A DNA stretch of 64,000 bases from contig NZ_BARG01000031.1 of assembly GCF_000376565.1 (NCBI RefSeq), positions 1 through 64,000 on the forward strand. The letters run 5' to 3'. The position numbers and the translations under genes are program-made. The stretch is from Streptomyces hokutonensis. Its GTDB lineage: Bacteria > Actinomycetota > Actinomycetes > Streptomycetales > Streptomycetaceae. Each line of letters opens with the position of its first letter. Position 1 is the stretch's first letter. Under the pieces are notes generated by a model. The model was given only the letters and a program-made list of their open reading frames with translations. It was not told the origin of the DNA and made no database searches. This document shows positions 7,906 to 15,577 of the stretch, piece after piece.

Positions 7906-8904
7906 CTACCGCTCCCCGCGCAGCTTCGCCACCGCGAACTCCCGCATCCCCTCCGGGAACGGGACCTCCGCCTTCCAGCCCAGCTCGGCCCGCAGCCGTG
8001 CGGAGTCCGCCGTGATGTGGCGGACATCGCCGAGCCGGTACTCCCCGGTCACCACGGGCTCGGGCCCGCCGTACGCGGCGGCCAGCGTCCGCGCCATCTG
8101 GCCGACCGTGTGCGGGTCCCCGCTGCCGGTGTTGTACGCGGTCAGCGCCCCCTCCCGGGGCTCGGCCTCCAGCGCCGCCACATTCGCCGTCGCCACGTCC
8201 CGTACGTGCACGAAGTCCCGACGCTGGCCGCCGTCCTCGAAGACCCGAGGGGCTTCACCACGGGCGAGCGAGGACCGGAAGAAGGAGGCGACCCCGGCGT
8301 ACGGGGTGTCGCGCGGCATCCTGGGGCCGTACACGTTGTGGTAGCGCAGTGAGACGGCCGAACCACCCGTGGCACGCGCCCAGTTCGCCGCCAGATGTTC
8401 CTGGGTCAGCTTGGTCGTCGCGTACACATTGCGGGGGTCGACCGGCGCGTCCTCACCCACCAGCCCCGGCGTCAACTCCTCGCCGCAGCGCGGACATCGG
8501 GGCTCGAAGCGTCCCGCGTCCAGATCGGTCACGGCCCGGGGCCCCGGCCGCACGGGCCCGTGCCACTCGCAGGCGTAGGAGCCCTCGCCGTAGACGACCA
8601 TCGACCCCGCGAGCACCAGCCGGCGCACCCCCGCGTCGGCCATGGCGGCGAGCAGCACCGCCGTACCGAGGTCGTTGTGCGAGACATAGTCGGGCGCGTC
8701 ACCGAATCCTGTACCCAGTCCGACCATCGCCGCCTGATGGCATACGGCGTCCACGCCCCGCAGCGCGAGCGCGACCGCCTCGCCGTCGCGCACGTCCGGC
8801 CCGTCGCGCAGATCGAACACCACCGCCTCGTGCCCGCGCGCGGTCAACGCCTCGACGACATGGGACCCGATGAACCCGGCACCGCCGGTGACCAGTACTC
8901 GCAT
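7906..8904 (-). CDS. NAD-dependent sugar epimerase/dehydratase (extended SDR)
   Basis: The 332-residue protein begins MRVLVTGGAGFIGSHVVEAL, the GxxGxxG Rossmann motif of extended SDRs. It carries YATTK as the catalytic YxxxK and SLRYHNVYGPRMP in the substrate half, as in UDP-glucose 4-epimerase-like enzymes. An internal CPRCGEEL segment (a CxxC pair) between the Rossmann core and the catalytic Tyr is an odd insertion that could bind metal. ATG at 8904 is chosen because it starts at the Rossmann strand and lies seven bases behind a TAGCGT box, with no ribosome-binding site, so the mRNA is probably leaderless. The substrate sugar is unknown. Confidence 0.9.
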   Translation of the reverse strand: MRVLVTGGAGFIGSHVVEALTARGHEAVVFDLRDGPDVRDGEAVALALRGVDAVCHQAAMVGLGTGFGDAPDYVSHNDLGTAVLLAAMADAGVRRLVLAGSMVVYGEGSYACEWHGPVRPGPRAVTDLDAGRFEPRCPRCGEELTPGLVGEDAPVDPRNVYATTKLTQEHLAANWARATGGSAVSLRYHNVYGPRMPRDTPYAGVASFFRSSLARGEAPRVFEDGGQRRDFVHVRDVATANVAALEAEPREGALTAYNTGSGDPHTVGQMARTLAAAYGGPEPVVTGEYRLGDVRHITADSARLRAELGWKAEVPFPEGMREFAVAKLRGER

Positions 8905-8911
8905 GGGGCAG

Positions 8912-8917
8912 ACGCTA
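8912..8917 (-). promoter_or_regulatory. -10 box TAGCGT, leaderless promoter of the epimerase gene
   Basis: On the minus strand TAGCGT is followed by seven bases and then ATG at 8904. No Shine-Dalgarno sequence lies between them, so transcription probably starts at or next to the start codon. Confidence 0.5.
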
Positions 8918-8979
8918 GGACCGCGGACCCGGCGCACGGCAGTGTCACGGCCGTGGTGTCACCGGTCCGTAAGACCTGC

Positions 8980-9666
8980 TCACGGGGTTCGGGTGAGGCC
9001 CGCCCGCTGCGCGATCAGGGCGGCCTGCACCCGGTTGTCGAGGCCGAGGCGGGTGAGAATGCGGTTGACGCGGCTCTTCACGTTCGCCTCGCTGAGCCCG
9101 AGCTCCGAGGCGATCCGGGCGTTGGACAGGCCGCGCGCGACCAGGACGAGAACCTGCAACTCGCGCTCGGTGAGCAGTTCCGTCAGCTTCCGCTCGTCCG
9201 GTGTCGGTGGGTCGGCGCGGAGCGAGTTGGGCAGCCCGGTCACTGTGTCGATGAGCCGGCGGGTGACGCTCGGCGCGAGCACGGGCTCTCCGCCGACCGC
9301 CGCGCGGAGGGCGCGGGCGAGGTCGTCGGGGTGGCTGTTCTTCAGCAGGAAGCCGTCGGCGCCCGCGCGAAGGGCCGCGTGCACGTACTCGTCCAGGTCG
9401 AACGTGGTGAGGACGACGACCCGCGGCGCCGGGCCCGGCCCGGGCCAGTCGCCGACGATGCGCCGGGTGGCCTCGACGCCGTTCGTGCCGGGCATGCGGA
9501 CGTCCATCAGCACGACGTCGGGCCGGAGTTCGACCGCCAGGGCCACGGCCTGCTCCCCGTCCGCGGCTTCGCCGACGACCGTCAGACCCTCCCGGCGGTC
9601 GATGACCAGCCGCAGCGCGGTGCGGACGATCTCCTGGTCGTCGACGACGAGCACACGTACGTTCAT
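8980..9666 (-). CDS. NarL/LuxR-family response regulator
   Basis: The 228-residue protein has a receiver domain (VLVVDDQE near residues 5-12, phospho-acceptor Asp55 in VVLMDVRMPGTNG, Lys in DGFLLKNSHPDD). A C-terminal LuxR-type helix-turn-helix follows, TERELQVLVLVARGLSNARIASELGLSEANVKSRVNRILTRLG. Its ATG overlaps the stop of the upstream histidine kinase (ATGA), so the pair is translationally coupled. It ends in LIAQRAGLTRTP. The targets are not visible; the neighbouring N-acyltransferase gene is divergent from the operon. Confidence 0.95.
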   Translation of the reverse strand: MNVRVLVVDDQEIVRTALRLVIDRREGLTVVGEAADGEQAVALAVELRPDVVLMDVRMPGTNGVEATRRIVGDWPGPGPAPRVVVLTTFDLDEYVHAALRAGADGFLLKNSHPDDLARALRAAVGGEPVLAPSVTRRLIDTVTGLPNSLRADPPTPDERKLTELLTERELQVLVLVARGLSNARIASELGLSEANVKSRVNRILTRLGLDNRVQAALIAQRAGLTRTP

Positions 9667-10880
9667 CCGGCCGCCTCCGCGGGTCGTGCCGTCGCCCCGC
9701 ACAGAACGGCGCGCAGCCCCCAGCCGCCGTCCGCGCGCGGCCCCGCCGCCAGTTCACCGTCGAACGCCGCCACGCGTTCCCGCATGCCGATGAGCCCCCG
9801 GCCCGATCCGCTGACGGACCGGTGGCCGGGCGCGGCCGGGTCGTTGCGCACCTCGATGACCAGGCCGCTGTCGTCGCCGCGCACGCTGACCAGCACCTCC
9901 ACGGGCCCCGCGTGCTTGACCACGTTCGTCAGCGCCTCCTGGACGATCCGGTACGCCGAGACTCGCATCCCAGCGGACGGCGCGGTCCCCGCCCGGATCT
10001 CCGGCGCGTATGTCACGCGGCACCCCGCCGACCTGGCGGCGTCGATGAGCGTGTCGAGGTGGTCGAGGGACGGTTCGGGAGCGAGTTCCCGCTCCCGGAA
10101 CGACAGCAGCCCGAGCAGGCGCCGCATCTCGACGAGCGCGGTGTCGGCGGTCACGGCGATCAGCTCCACCCCCTGAGCAGCGAGGGGCGGATCGTCGTCC
10201 ATGACGTCCTGCGCTGCACGTGCCTGTACCGCGATGGCGCTGACGTGGTGGGCGACGACATCGTGCAGATCGCGGGCGATACGGGCCCGCTCGGCGATCG
10301 CCGCCTGCCGGGCGTTGAGCTCCTGCTCGGCCCGCAGCCGCCGGTTGAGGTCGCGCAGCCGGTCGGCGTCGGCCCCGGTCCTGCGCCTGCCGTGCCCCAG
10401 GATCCAGGCGAGGGTGAAGAAGAAGACGAACGTCGTGGCGCTGATCGGCTCCAGCGACCCGAGACGCGGTGTCTGCCAGTGCCCGCTGAGAGCGTCGGCG
10501 GCCATGGCGGCGCCCAGGCACAGCAGGGTTCCCGGCAGACTGGCCGCGACCGGCTCGTACCGGGCGAGGGCGTACACACCGATCATCAGCAGGAACGGTC
10601 CGGGGATCTTCCCCGGGATCGGGCCGAGCACCTGGAACGCGACGTAGAGGACGGTCATCGCGGCCAGCACGGTACGAGGACGGGTCCGCCGCCACAGCAG
10701 CGGGACGGTCTGCGCTCCCCACAGGGCCACGGCCCAGCCGGCCGGAGCGGGGCTGCGGCCGAGCACCGTGGCCATGTCGAACAAGGTCAGACCGCCGCCG
10801 AGCGCGACATCCGTCAGTCGCGGCCGGGCGGCGAACCAGCGCTGTGCGGCCCGTGGCAGGGCCCTTGTCTCCATGACCAT
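9663..10880 (-). CDS. Sensor histidine kinase (HisKA_3 / NarX-DesK type)
   Basis: The 405-residue kinase has about five hydrophobic segments in residues 20-165, a short coiled linker around 170-195, and the HisKA_3 motif ARIARDLHDVVAHHVSAIAVQA with phospho-acceptor His206. The ATPase domain has YRIVQEALTNVVKHAGP as N box and a GRGLIGMRERVAAFDGEL end. This architecture is the common Streptomyces membrane kinase paired with LuxR-type regulators. Two in-frame ATGs exist (10880 and 10874); a TAGCCT box lies about a dozen bases upstream, so the leader is very short or absent. Confidence 0.94.
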   Translation of the reverse strand: MVMETRALPRAAQRWFAARPRLTDVALGGGLTLFDMATVLGRSPAPAGWAVALWGAQTVPLLWRRTRPRTVLAAMTVLYVAFQVLGPIPGKIPGPFLLMIGVYALARYEPVAASLPGTLLCLGAAMAADALSGHWQTPRLGSLEPISATTFVFFFTLAWILGHGRRRTGADADRLRDLNRRLRAEQELNARQAAIAERARIARDLHDVVAHHVSAIAVQARAAQDVMDDDPPLAAQGVELIAVTADTALVEMRRLLGLLSFRERELAPEPSLDHLDTLIDAARSAGCRVTYAPEIRAGTAPSAGMRVSAYRIVQEALTNVVKHAGPVEVLVSVRGDDSGLVIEVRNDPAAPGHRSVSGSGRGLIGMRERVAAFDGELAAGPRADGGWGLRAVLCGATARPAEAAG

Positions 10881-11003
10881 CTCAGTTCATCAGGCTAGGG
10901 CAGCGGCAGTTCGGCCGGATCCTCCGCCGGGCGCGCATCGATGGTTGCGCGGTCCCGCCGGAGATCGCCGCGGAGACGGAGGCGCCAGGGCCTACCGCCC
11001 TCC

Positions 11004-11009
11004 TAGCGT
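11004..11009 (+). promoter_or_regulatory. -10 box TAGCGT ahead of the Lnt-like gene
   Basis: TAGCGT lies eight bases before ATG 11018 and no Shine-Dalgarno sequence intervenes, as expected for a leaderless promoter. The -35 position shows no recognisable hexamer. Confidence 0.5.
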
Positions 11010-11017
11010 CGTTCCCC

Positions 11018-12547
11018 ATGACGAACCTCCCTACAGAGCAGACACGGCCTTCTCCGGCTACGGCCGCTGTGACCAAGTCCCTTGACAGGAAAGGGAGTTC
11101 ACGGCCCGCCGTGAGGTGGGCCCTGCTCCTGCTCGGCACCGGGACGACGCTGTTCGCGGTGGGCGGCCGTTGGGACGTCCCGGCCGCCGCCTGGATCTCC
11201 CTGGTGCTCCTGCTGCGCTTCATGCGACTCGGCCGCGCGTGGTCCGGGGCCCTCTGGATCTGGGCCGCGCACGCGGTGGCCGCCGTCTTCTGGGTCCAGG
11301 AGTCGGCGATCGGCTTCGGCCCGGTGGTGGTCGCGGGCGCCGTCGCGCTGGCCGCCCTGCAGACGCTGCCGTTCCTGGCCGACAGACTGCTGACCGGCCG
11401 GCTGCGCCCCGGCGTGGCGGCCCTCGCCTTCCCGGCGGCCGTCGCGGCCACCGAGTTCCTGATCACCGTGGTGTCCCCGTTCGGTACTGCCTACGGTTCG
11501 CTCGCGGTCACCCAGTACGGCGACCTCCCGCTCCTCCAGATCGTCTCCGTCACCGGCCCGTGGGGGATCGGTTTCCTGATCGCCTACTTCGCCAGTACCG
11601 TCAACCGCTTCTGGGAGAAGCCCAGTTGGCGGAGCGGCCTGGTCTATGTGGCCGTACTGCTGACCGTCGTACTCGCCGGCGGCGCCCGTCTCGCCCTCGC
11701 CCCCTCCACGGCCCCCACCGTCCGCGTCGCCGGTATCAGCCCCGCCCGGAGCGTCACCGACGCCCAGCGGGCGGTGTTCGCCCGGGTCCCGGACATCGCT
11801 GCCGCGCCCGCCGCGTCGGTCGAACCCGCGATGACCGCGGTCGAGAACGACCTGCTGGCCGCCACCCGGCGCGAGGCGGCCGCCGGAGCGAAGATCGTGA
11901 TCTGGCCCGAAGAGGCCGTCAAGGTCCAGGAGTTGCACGAGCCGGCCGCCGTCGCCGCAGCCCAGGACCGGGCCCGCCGATCCGGCGTCTACCTGGAGAT
12001 CGGCGTCCGCGTCTACAGCAGGAGCGGACCCGCCCACGACAAGGACGAGGCGCTCCTCATCGACCCGCGCGGGCAGGTGCTGTGGACCTATCAGAAGGCC
12101 CACCCCATCCCGGGCTCCGAGAAGTTCACGCCCGGCGACGGCCGCGTGCCCGTCGCCGACACGCCGTACGGCCGGATCGCCGACGTCATCTGCTACGACG
12201 CCGACTTCCCCGCGATGATGCGGACCCGCGCCGACATCATGCTCGTCCCCTCCCACGACTGGCGGGAGTACGGAGCCGCACACACCGAGAAGGCGAGCCT
12301 GCGGGCCATTGAAGGCGGCTACTCACTGATCCGTCAGGACGCGGAGGGGGTGTCGGCCGCCTACGACGACGAGGGTCATGTCCTCGCCGCCACCGACTAC
12401 TTCACGACCGAACGCCAGACCATGGTGGCCTACGTGCCCGTCCACGGCGTCACCACGGTCTACGACCGGATCGGCGACACCTTCGCCTGGCTCTGTCTGG
12501 CCGGTGTCCTCGCGCTCATCGTCACCGCCCTGGCCCGTCCGAAGTGA
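11018..12547 (+). CDS. Apolipoprotein N-acyltransferase-like protein (Lnt family)
   Basis: The 509-residue protein has about seven membrane segments in residues 25-235, then a carbon-nitrogen hydrolase domain with the Glu-Lys-Cys triad visible as Glu298 (IWPEEAVK), Lys360 (YQKAHPIPGSEKF) and Cys392 (DVICYDADFP). It ends with one more membrane helix near 480-505. This matches Lnt, which transfers an acyl chain to the N-terminal Cys of lipoproteins at the outer face of the membrane. The start follows a leaderless-type -10 box. It is divergent from the LuxR-type two-component operon. It could be a divergent paralogue rather than the housekeeping enzyme. Confidence 0.88.
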   Translation: MTNLPTEQTRPSPATAAVTKSLDRKGSSRPAVRWALLLLGTGTTLFAVGGRWDVPAAAWISLVLLLRFMRLGRAWSGALWIWAAHAVAAVFWVQESAIGFGPVVVAGAVALAALQTLPFLADRLLTGRLRPGVAALAFPAAVAATEFLITVVSPFGTAYGSLAVTQYGDLPLLQIVSVTGPWGIGFLIAYFASTVNRFWEKPSWRSGLVYVAVLLTVVLAGGARLALAPSTAPTVRVAGISPARSVTDAQRAVFARVPDIAAAPAASVEPAMTAVENDLLAATRREAAAGAKIVIWPEEAVKVQELHEPAAVAAAQDRARRSGVYLEIGVRVYSRSGPAHDKDEALLIDPRGQVLWTYQKAHPIPGSEKFTPGDGRVPVADTPYGRIADVICYDADFPAMMRTRADIMLVPSHDWREYGAAHTEKASLRAIEGGYSLIRQDAEGVSAAYDDEGHVLAATDYFTTERQTMVAYVPVHGVTTVYDRIGDTFAWLCLAGVLALIVTALARPK

Positions 12548-12808
12548 CGGACCGTCCCCGCCGAAGAAGAAGCTCAGCACGACCGTGACGGTCGAAGCCA
12601 CGGCGAGCCGCAGCCCCCAAGTGGCGGCGGAACCGTCCACGAGCACGGACGAGACGGCGGGCGCGTCGAGCAGGACACCACTCAGGGGCAGCGAGCCCGC
12701 ACCGCTCAACAGGTAGACCCACAGCGGGGGTTCGTTGGAGACGACCAGGACCGAGGCGGCGAGGACCACGATCACACTGAGTACGACGGTGAGCGAAGCG
12801 ATGTCCAT
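12323..12808 (-). CDS. Putative small membrane protein with a doubtful antisense tail
   Basis: The first 85 or so residues hold two to three hydrophobic segments (SLTVVLSVIVVLAASVLVV, LWVYLLSGAGSLPLSGVLL, TWGLRLAVASTVTVVLSFFFG) and look like a genuine small membrane protein. From about 12547 downward the frame continues antisense to the end of the Lnt-like gene as an acidic, Gly/Asp-rich sequence with no family character. A frameshift near 12550 would end the protein at 12522 instead. ATG at 12808 or 12820 can start it. The function is unknown. Confidence 0.45.
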   Translation of the reverse strand: MDIASLTVVLSVIVVLAASVLVVSNEPPLWVYLLSGAGSLPLSGVLLDAPAVSSVLVDGSAATWGLRLAVASTVTVVLSFFFGGDGPSLRTGQGGDDEREDTGQTEPGEGVADPVVDRGDAVDGHVGHHGLAFGREVVGGGEDMTLVVVGGRHPLRVLTDQ

Positions 12809-12985
12809 GGCCACGAGCATTCCGCCCGGCGGACCGCGAATCGTCGGCGCGACGGAGGATCGGCGTCTCTACCAAAGGGTATAGACACGCCTCCCACTAC
12901 AACCTTTCGTATCGGGGGTCAGTCCAACTCCCGCCCGGCATCGACCACTTGCCGGGGTCTCTGCCGTACCAGCATGGGGGATGTC

Positions 12986-14332
12986 ATGAGATCTGTCTCC
13001 GTCGGGCGACACTTGCGTCGCGGAGCCTGTACCGGAGCCGTGGGGGCGCTGCTCCTCACCGGTCTCGGCAGCGGGGCCGCCTTCGCCGACGACGAGCCAC
13101 AGACCGACCAGCTGTGGATCCAGGCGCCGTACGACCAGTCGGTCACCGTGGCCCCGGCCGACGGCACAGCGATGTACCGGACGCTGAAGCTCGGGCTGTA
13201 CCACGACAACGGCAACTTCACGGTGACGGACGGCCGCCTGACCGTCGACGTCTCCGGGCTCGCCGGGGTCGCGGAGGTGGCCTGGCCCGACAACTGCACG
13301 CCGAACGGCGCGGGCACCGTCGCGGTGTGCGACACCGGGGACGTGCCCATCAACTGGGGCACGCAGGTGCAGCTCGAGGTGCGGGCCGTCGCGGGCGCCG
13401 CTGTGGGAGCGCAGGGCACGATCGCGTACTCGGCCGAGGCCACCGGCGGACCCGACGGCACGCTCACCGCTTCGGAGGGCAACGAGACGCCCGTCACCGT
13501 CCGCTCCGGCCCGGACCTCGGCATCGACGCCCCGCAGGACAGGACCGGCGTCGCGGTCGGCACCGACCTCACCGTGCCCTTCGCCGTCACCAACACCGGC
13601 AACGAGACCGCCCACGGCTTCACCGTGCAGCTGTACGCGACGTACGGCCTCGACGTCGTCACCCGCTACCCGCAGTGCACCTACACCGAGCCGGACGCCG
13701 GCGGCACCTACATGCCCATGACGCACGCGACCTGCGCCTTCGACACCGACATCGCGCCCGGCGCCACCGTCGAACTGCCCGCGCCGCTACGGCTCACCGT
13801 CAACGACCGCGCGCTCTTCGAGCGGTTCGACTACGGCATCGAGCCCGTCGACGGCGTCACCGACCTCGACAGCTCGGACAACGGCCGCGCCTGGAACATC
13901 GACGCCGACAACACCGCCGACTTCGCCGCGCACGGCACCGAGGTGAGCGGCGCGGCCGGCGACACCGTCACCGCCGCCGTCCGGTTCACCAACGACGGCC
14001 CGGCCTGGGTCGCCAACGCCGGCTCCGGCGACCCGGTCGCCGTGGTCGACTTCTATCTCCCGGAGGGCACCACCGCCACGTCCGTGCCCACGAACTGCCA
14101 CGGCGCCCGGACATCGGGCGACGACCCGGCCATCGCCCACTACGCCTGCTCCCTGCCCATCTGGGTAGGGCCCGGCACGGATGTCAGCTTCCCGTTCCAG
14201 CTGCGCGTCGACCGGGTCGTACCCGACGCGACCGGCCGCGTCATCGTCCACCCGCATGCCGACCGGCCCGCGGCCTTCGACCCGGACACCGCGAACAACA
14301 CGGCCGAGGTGATCGTCAACCCGACCGCCTGA
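12986..14332 (+). CDS. Secreted protein with DUF11-like beta-sandwich repeats
   Basis: The 448-residue protein has a signal peptide: MRSVSVGRHLRRG, a hydrophobic stretch GAVGALLLTGLGSGAAFA, and a likely signal peptidase cut before DDEPQ. The mature part contains about three beta-sandwich modules with DUF11/CARDB-like strands (PFAVTNTGNETAHGFTVQLYATYG, AVRFTNDGPAWVANAG) and paired Cys residues in each (NCTP/VCDT, CTYT/TCAF, NCHG/ACSL). It probably sits at the cell surface or is released. ATG at 12986 is preferred to ATG at 12974 because GGGGGA lies just upstream of it. A bidirectional hairpin terminator follows. Confidence 0.82.
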   Translation: MRSVSVGRHLRRGACTGAVGALLLTGLGSGAAFADDEPQTDQLWIQAPYDQSVTVAPADGTAMYRTLKLGLYHDNGNFTVTDGRLTVDVSGLAGVAEVAWPDNCTPNGAGTVAVCDTGDVPINWGTQVQLEVRAVAGAAVGAQGTIAYSAEATGGPDGTLTASEGNETPVTVRSGPDLGIDAPQDRTGVAVGTDLTVPFAVTNTGNETAHGFTVQLYATYGLDVVTRYPQCTYTEPDAGGTYMPMTHATCAFDTDIAPGATVELPAPLRLTVNDRALFERFDYGIEPVDGVTDLDSSDNGRAWNIDADNTADFAAHGTEVSGAAGDTVTAAVRFTNDGPAWVANAGSGDPVAVVDFYLPEGTTATSVPTNCHGARTSGDDPAIAHYACSLPIWVGPGTDVSFPFQLRVDRVVPDATGRVIVHPHADRPAAFDPDTANNTAEVIVNPTA

Positions 14333-14339
14333 CGGCGAC

Positions 14340-14368
14340 GAGGGGGCGCGGCGAAAGCCCGCCCCCTC
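14340..14368. terminator. Bidirectional hairpin terminator
   Basis: GAGGGGGCG at 14340-14348 pairs with CGCCCCCTC at 14360-14368, and the interior can add GGC-GAAA-GCC. It lies exactly between the convergent secreted-protein and LacI genes. No U tract follows, as is usual in Streptomyces. Confidence 0.75.
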
Positions 14369-15394
14369 CTACGTCGACTCCCGCTTCACCAGCTCCGTCG
14401 GCAGGATCACCGCCGCCGTGTCCTCGCCCCCGATCTGTGCCAGCAGCACCCGCACCATCTCCGCGCTGATCCGGTCGAACGGCTGCCGCATCGTGGTGAG
14501 TTCGGGGCTGGAGGCGAGCGCGGCGGGGGAGTCGTCGAAGCCGCCGACCGCCACGTCCTCCGGCACCCGCCGCCCGGCCCGCTCCAGCGTGGTCAGCACG
14601 CCCCGCGCCATCAGGTCGGAGGCGACGAACACGGCGTCCAGGTCCGGGACCTGGGCCAGCAGCCGCTCGGCACCCCGCTCGCCGCTGAGCCGGCTGTAGT
14701 CGCCGGAGACGACGAGCCGGTCGTCCACCTCGACGCCCGCCTCGGTGAGCACTTCCTTGTAGCCGGCGAGGCGCTCCACGCCACCTGGCGTGTCCAGCGG
14801 CCCGGTGACCATGCCGACGCGGCGGCGGCCCAGGGAGAGCAGATGGCGGGTCATGTCCCGGGCGCCGTCCCGGTCGTCGGCGGCCACATAGCTGATCTTG
14901 GAACCCAGCCCGATCGGCTTGCCGCACGCGACCAGCGGCACGCCCGCCTCGCTCAGCTCCTCCGCCACCGGGTTCCCGGAGTGGCTGGACACCAGCAGCA
15001 CCCCGTCGACGTGCCCGGAGGTGATGTACCGCGTGATGCGCCGCCGCTCGTCCTCGGTGCCGGCCAGCATCAGCAGCAGCGGGATGTCGTGCGCGGCCAG
15101 CGCCTGGGTGCAGCCGCGCAGCAGGACGTTGAAGTTCGGGTCCTCGAAGAACTTCTCCTGCGGTTCCGTCAGCAGGAAACCGACCGAGTCCGAGCGCCCG
15201 GTGATCAGCGAGCGGGCGTGCCGGTTCACGACGTAACCCGTCCTGCGGATGGCCGCGTTGACGGCCTCCTGCGCGGCCGGGCTCACGTAGTGCCCGCCGT
15301 TGAGGACCCGCGACACGGTGCCCCGCGAGACACCCGCCTCGCGTGCCACGTCATGGATCGTCGGCGGCCTGCGCCGACCCCCCGTAGTGCTCAT
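14369..15394 (-). CDS. LacI-family transcriptional regulator
   Basis: The 341-residue regulator begins with a LacI helix-turn-helix, TIHDVAREAGVSRGTVSRVLNG near residues 12-33, with the hinge YVVNRHARSLITGRS. A periplasmic-binding-protein-like sugar domain follows (VGFLLTEPQEKFFEDPNFNVLL, VDGVLLVSSHSGN, MTRHLLSLGRRRVGMVTGP, AVFVASDLMARGVL, VGGFDDSPAA). ATG at 15394 is chosen because upstream in-frame codons have no family match. It is divergent from the GH42 beta-galactosidase gene and almost certainly represses it. An operator-like palindrome lies between the two genes. Confidence 0.93.
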   Translation of the reverse strand: MSTTGGRRRPPTIHDVAREAGVSRGTVSRVLNGGHYVSPAAQEAVNAAIRRTGYVVNRHARSLITGRSDSVGFLLTEPQEKFFEDPNFNVLLRGCTQALAAHDIPLLLMLAGTEDERRRITRYITSGHVDGVLLVSSHSGNPVAEELSEAGVPLVACGKPIGLGSKISYVAADDRDGARDMTRHLLSLGRRRVGMVTGPLDTPGGVERLAGYKEVLTEAGVEVDDRLVVSGDYSRLSGERGAERLLAQVPDLDAVFVASDLMARGVLTTLERAGRRVPEDVAVGGFDDSPAALASSPELTTMRQPFDRISAEMVRVLLAQIGGEDTAAVILPTELVKREST

Positions 15395-15424
15395 GGTCAC
15401 GACTCTACGGCTCCCGGGCCCGGA

Positions 15425-15533
15425 GCCTGAAGCACCACTATGGGAGCGTTCACAGCATTCACGGCAGAGAAACATCAGGGACACTTGTCAGCGGTCACGG
15501 ACGTGCGGTTATGTTGGGGCAACGCTTCAGGGC
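15425..15533. promoter_or_regulatory. LacI/GH42 intergenic operator region
   Basis: TGGGAGCGTTCACA at 15441-15454 matches 12 of 14 positions of the palindrome TGGGAGCGCTCCCA known for CebR-type LacI regulators of actinomycetes. An 8-base inverted pair, CCTGAAGC near 15426 and GCTTCAGG near 15524, brackets the promoter region. The spacing would allow looping or two half-sites. The assignment to the adjacent LacI protein is inference. Confidence 0.55.
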
Positions 15534-15577
15534 GCGCTGTGTGCACGTTCCCAAATGATCGACTACGGGAGAGATCC

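Noticed and set aside
12522..12875. Alternative minus-strand frame opposite the small membrane protein
   Set aside because: It is Arg-rich and low in hydrophobic content. Only the neighbouring frame shows membrane helices.
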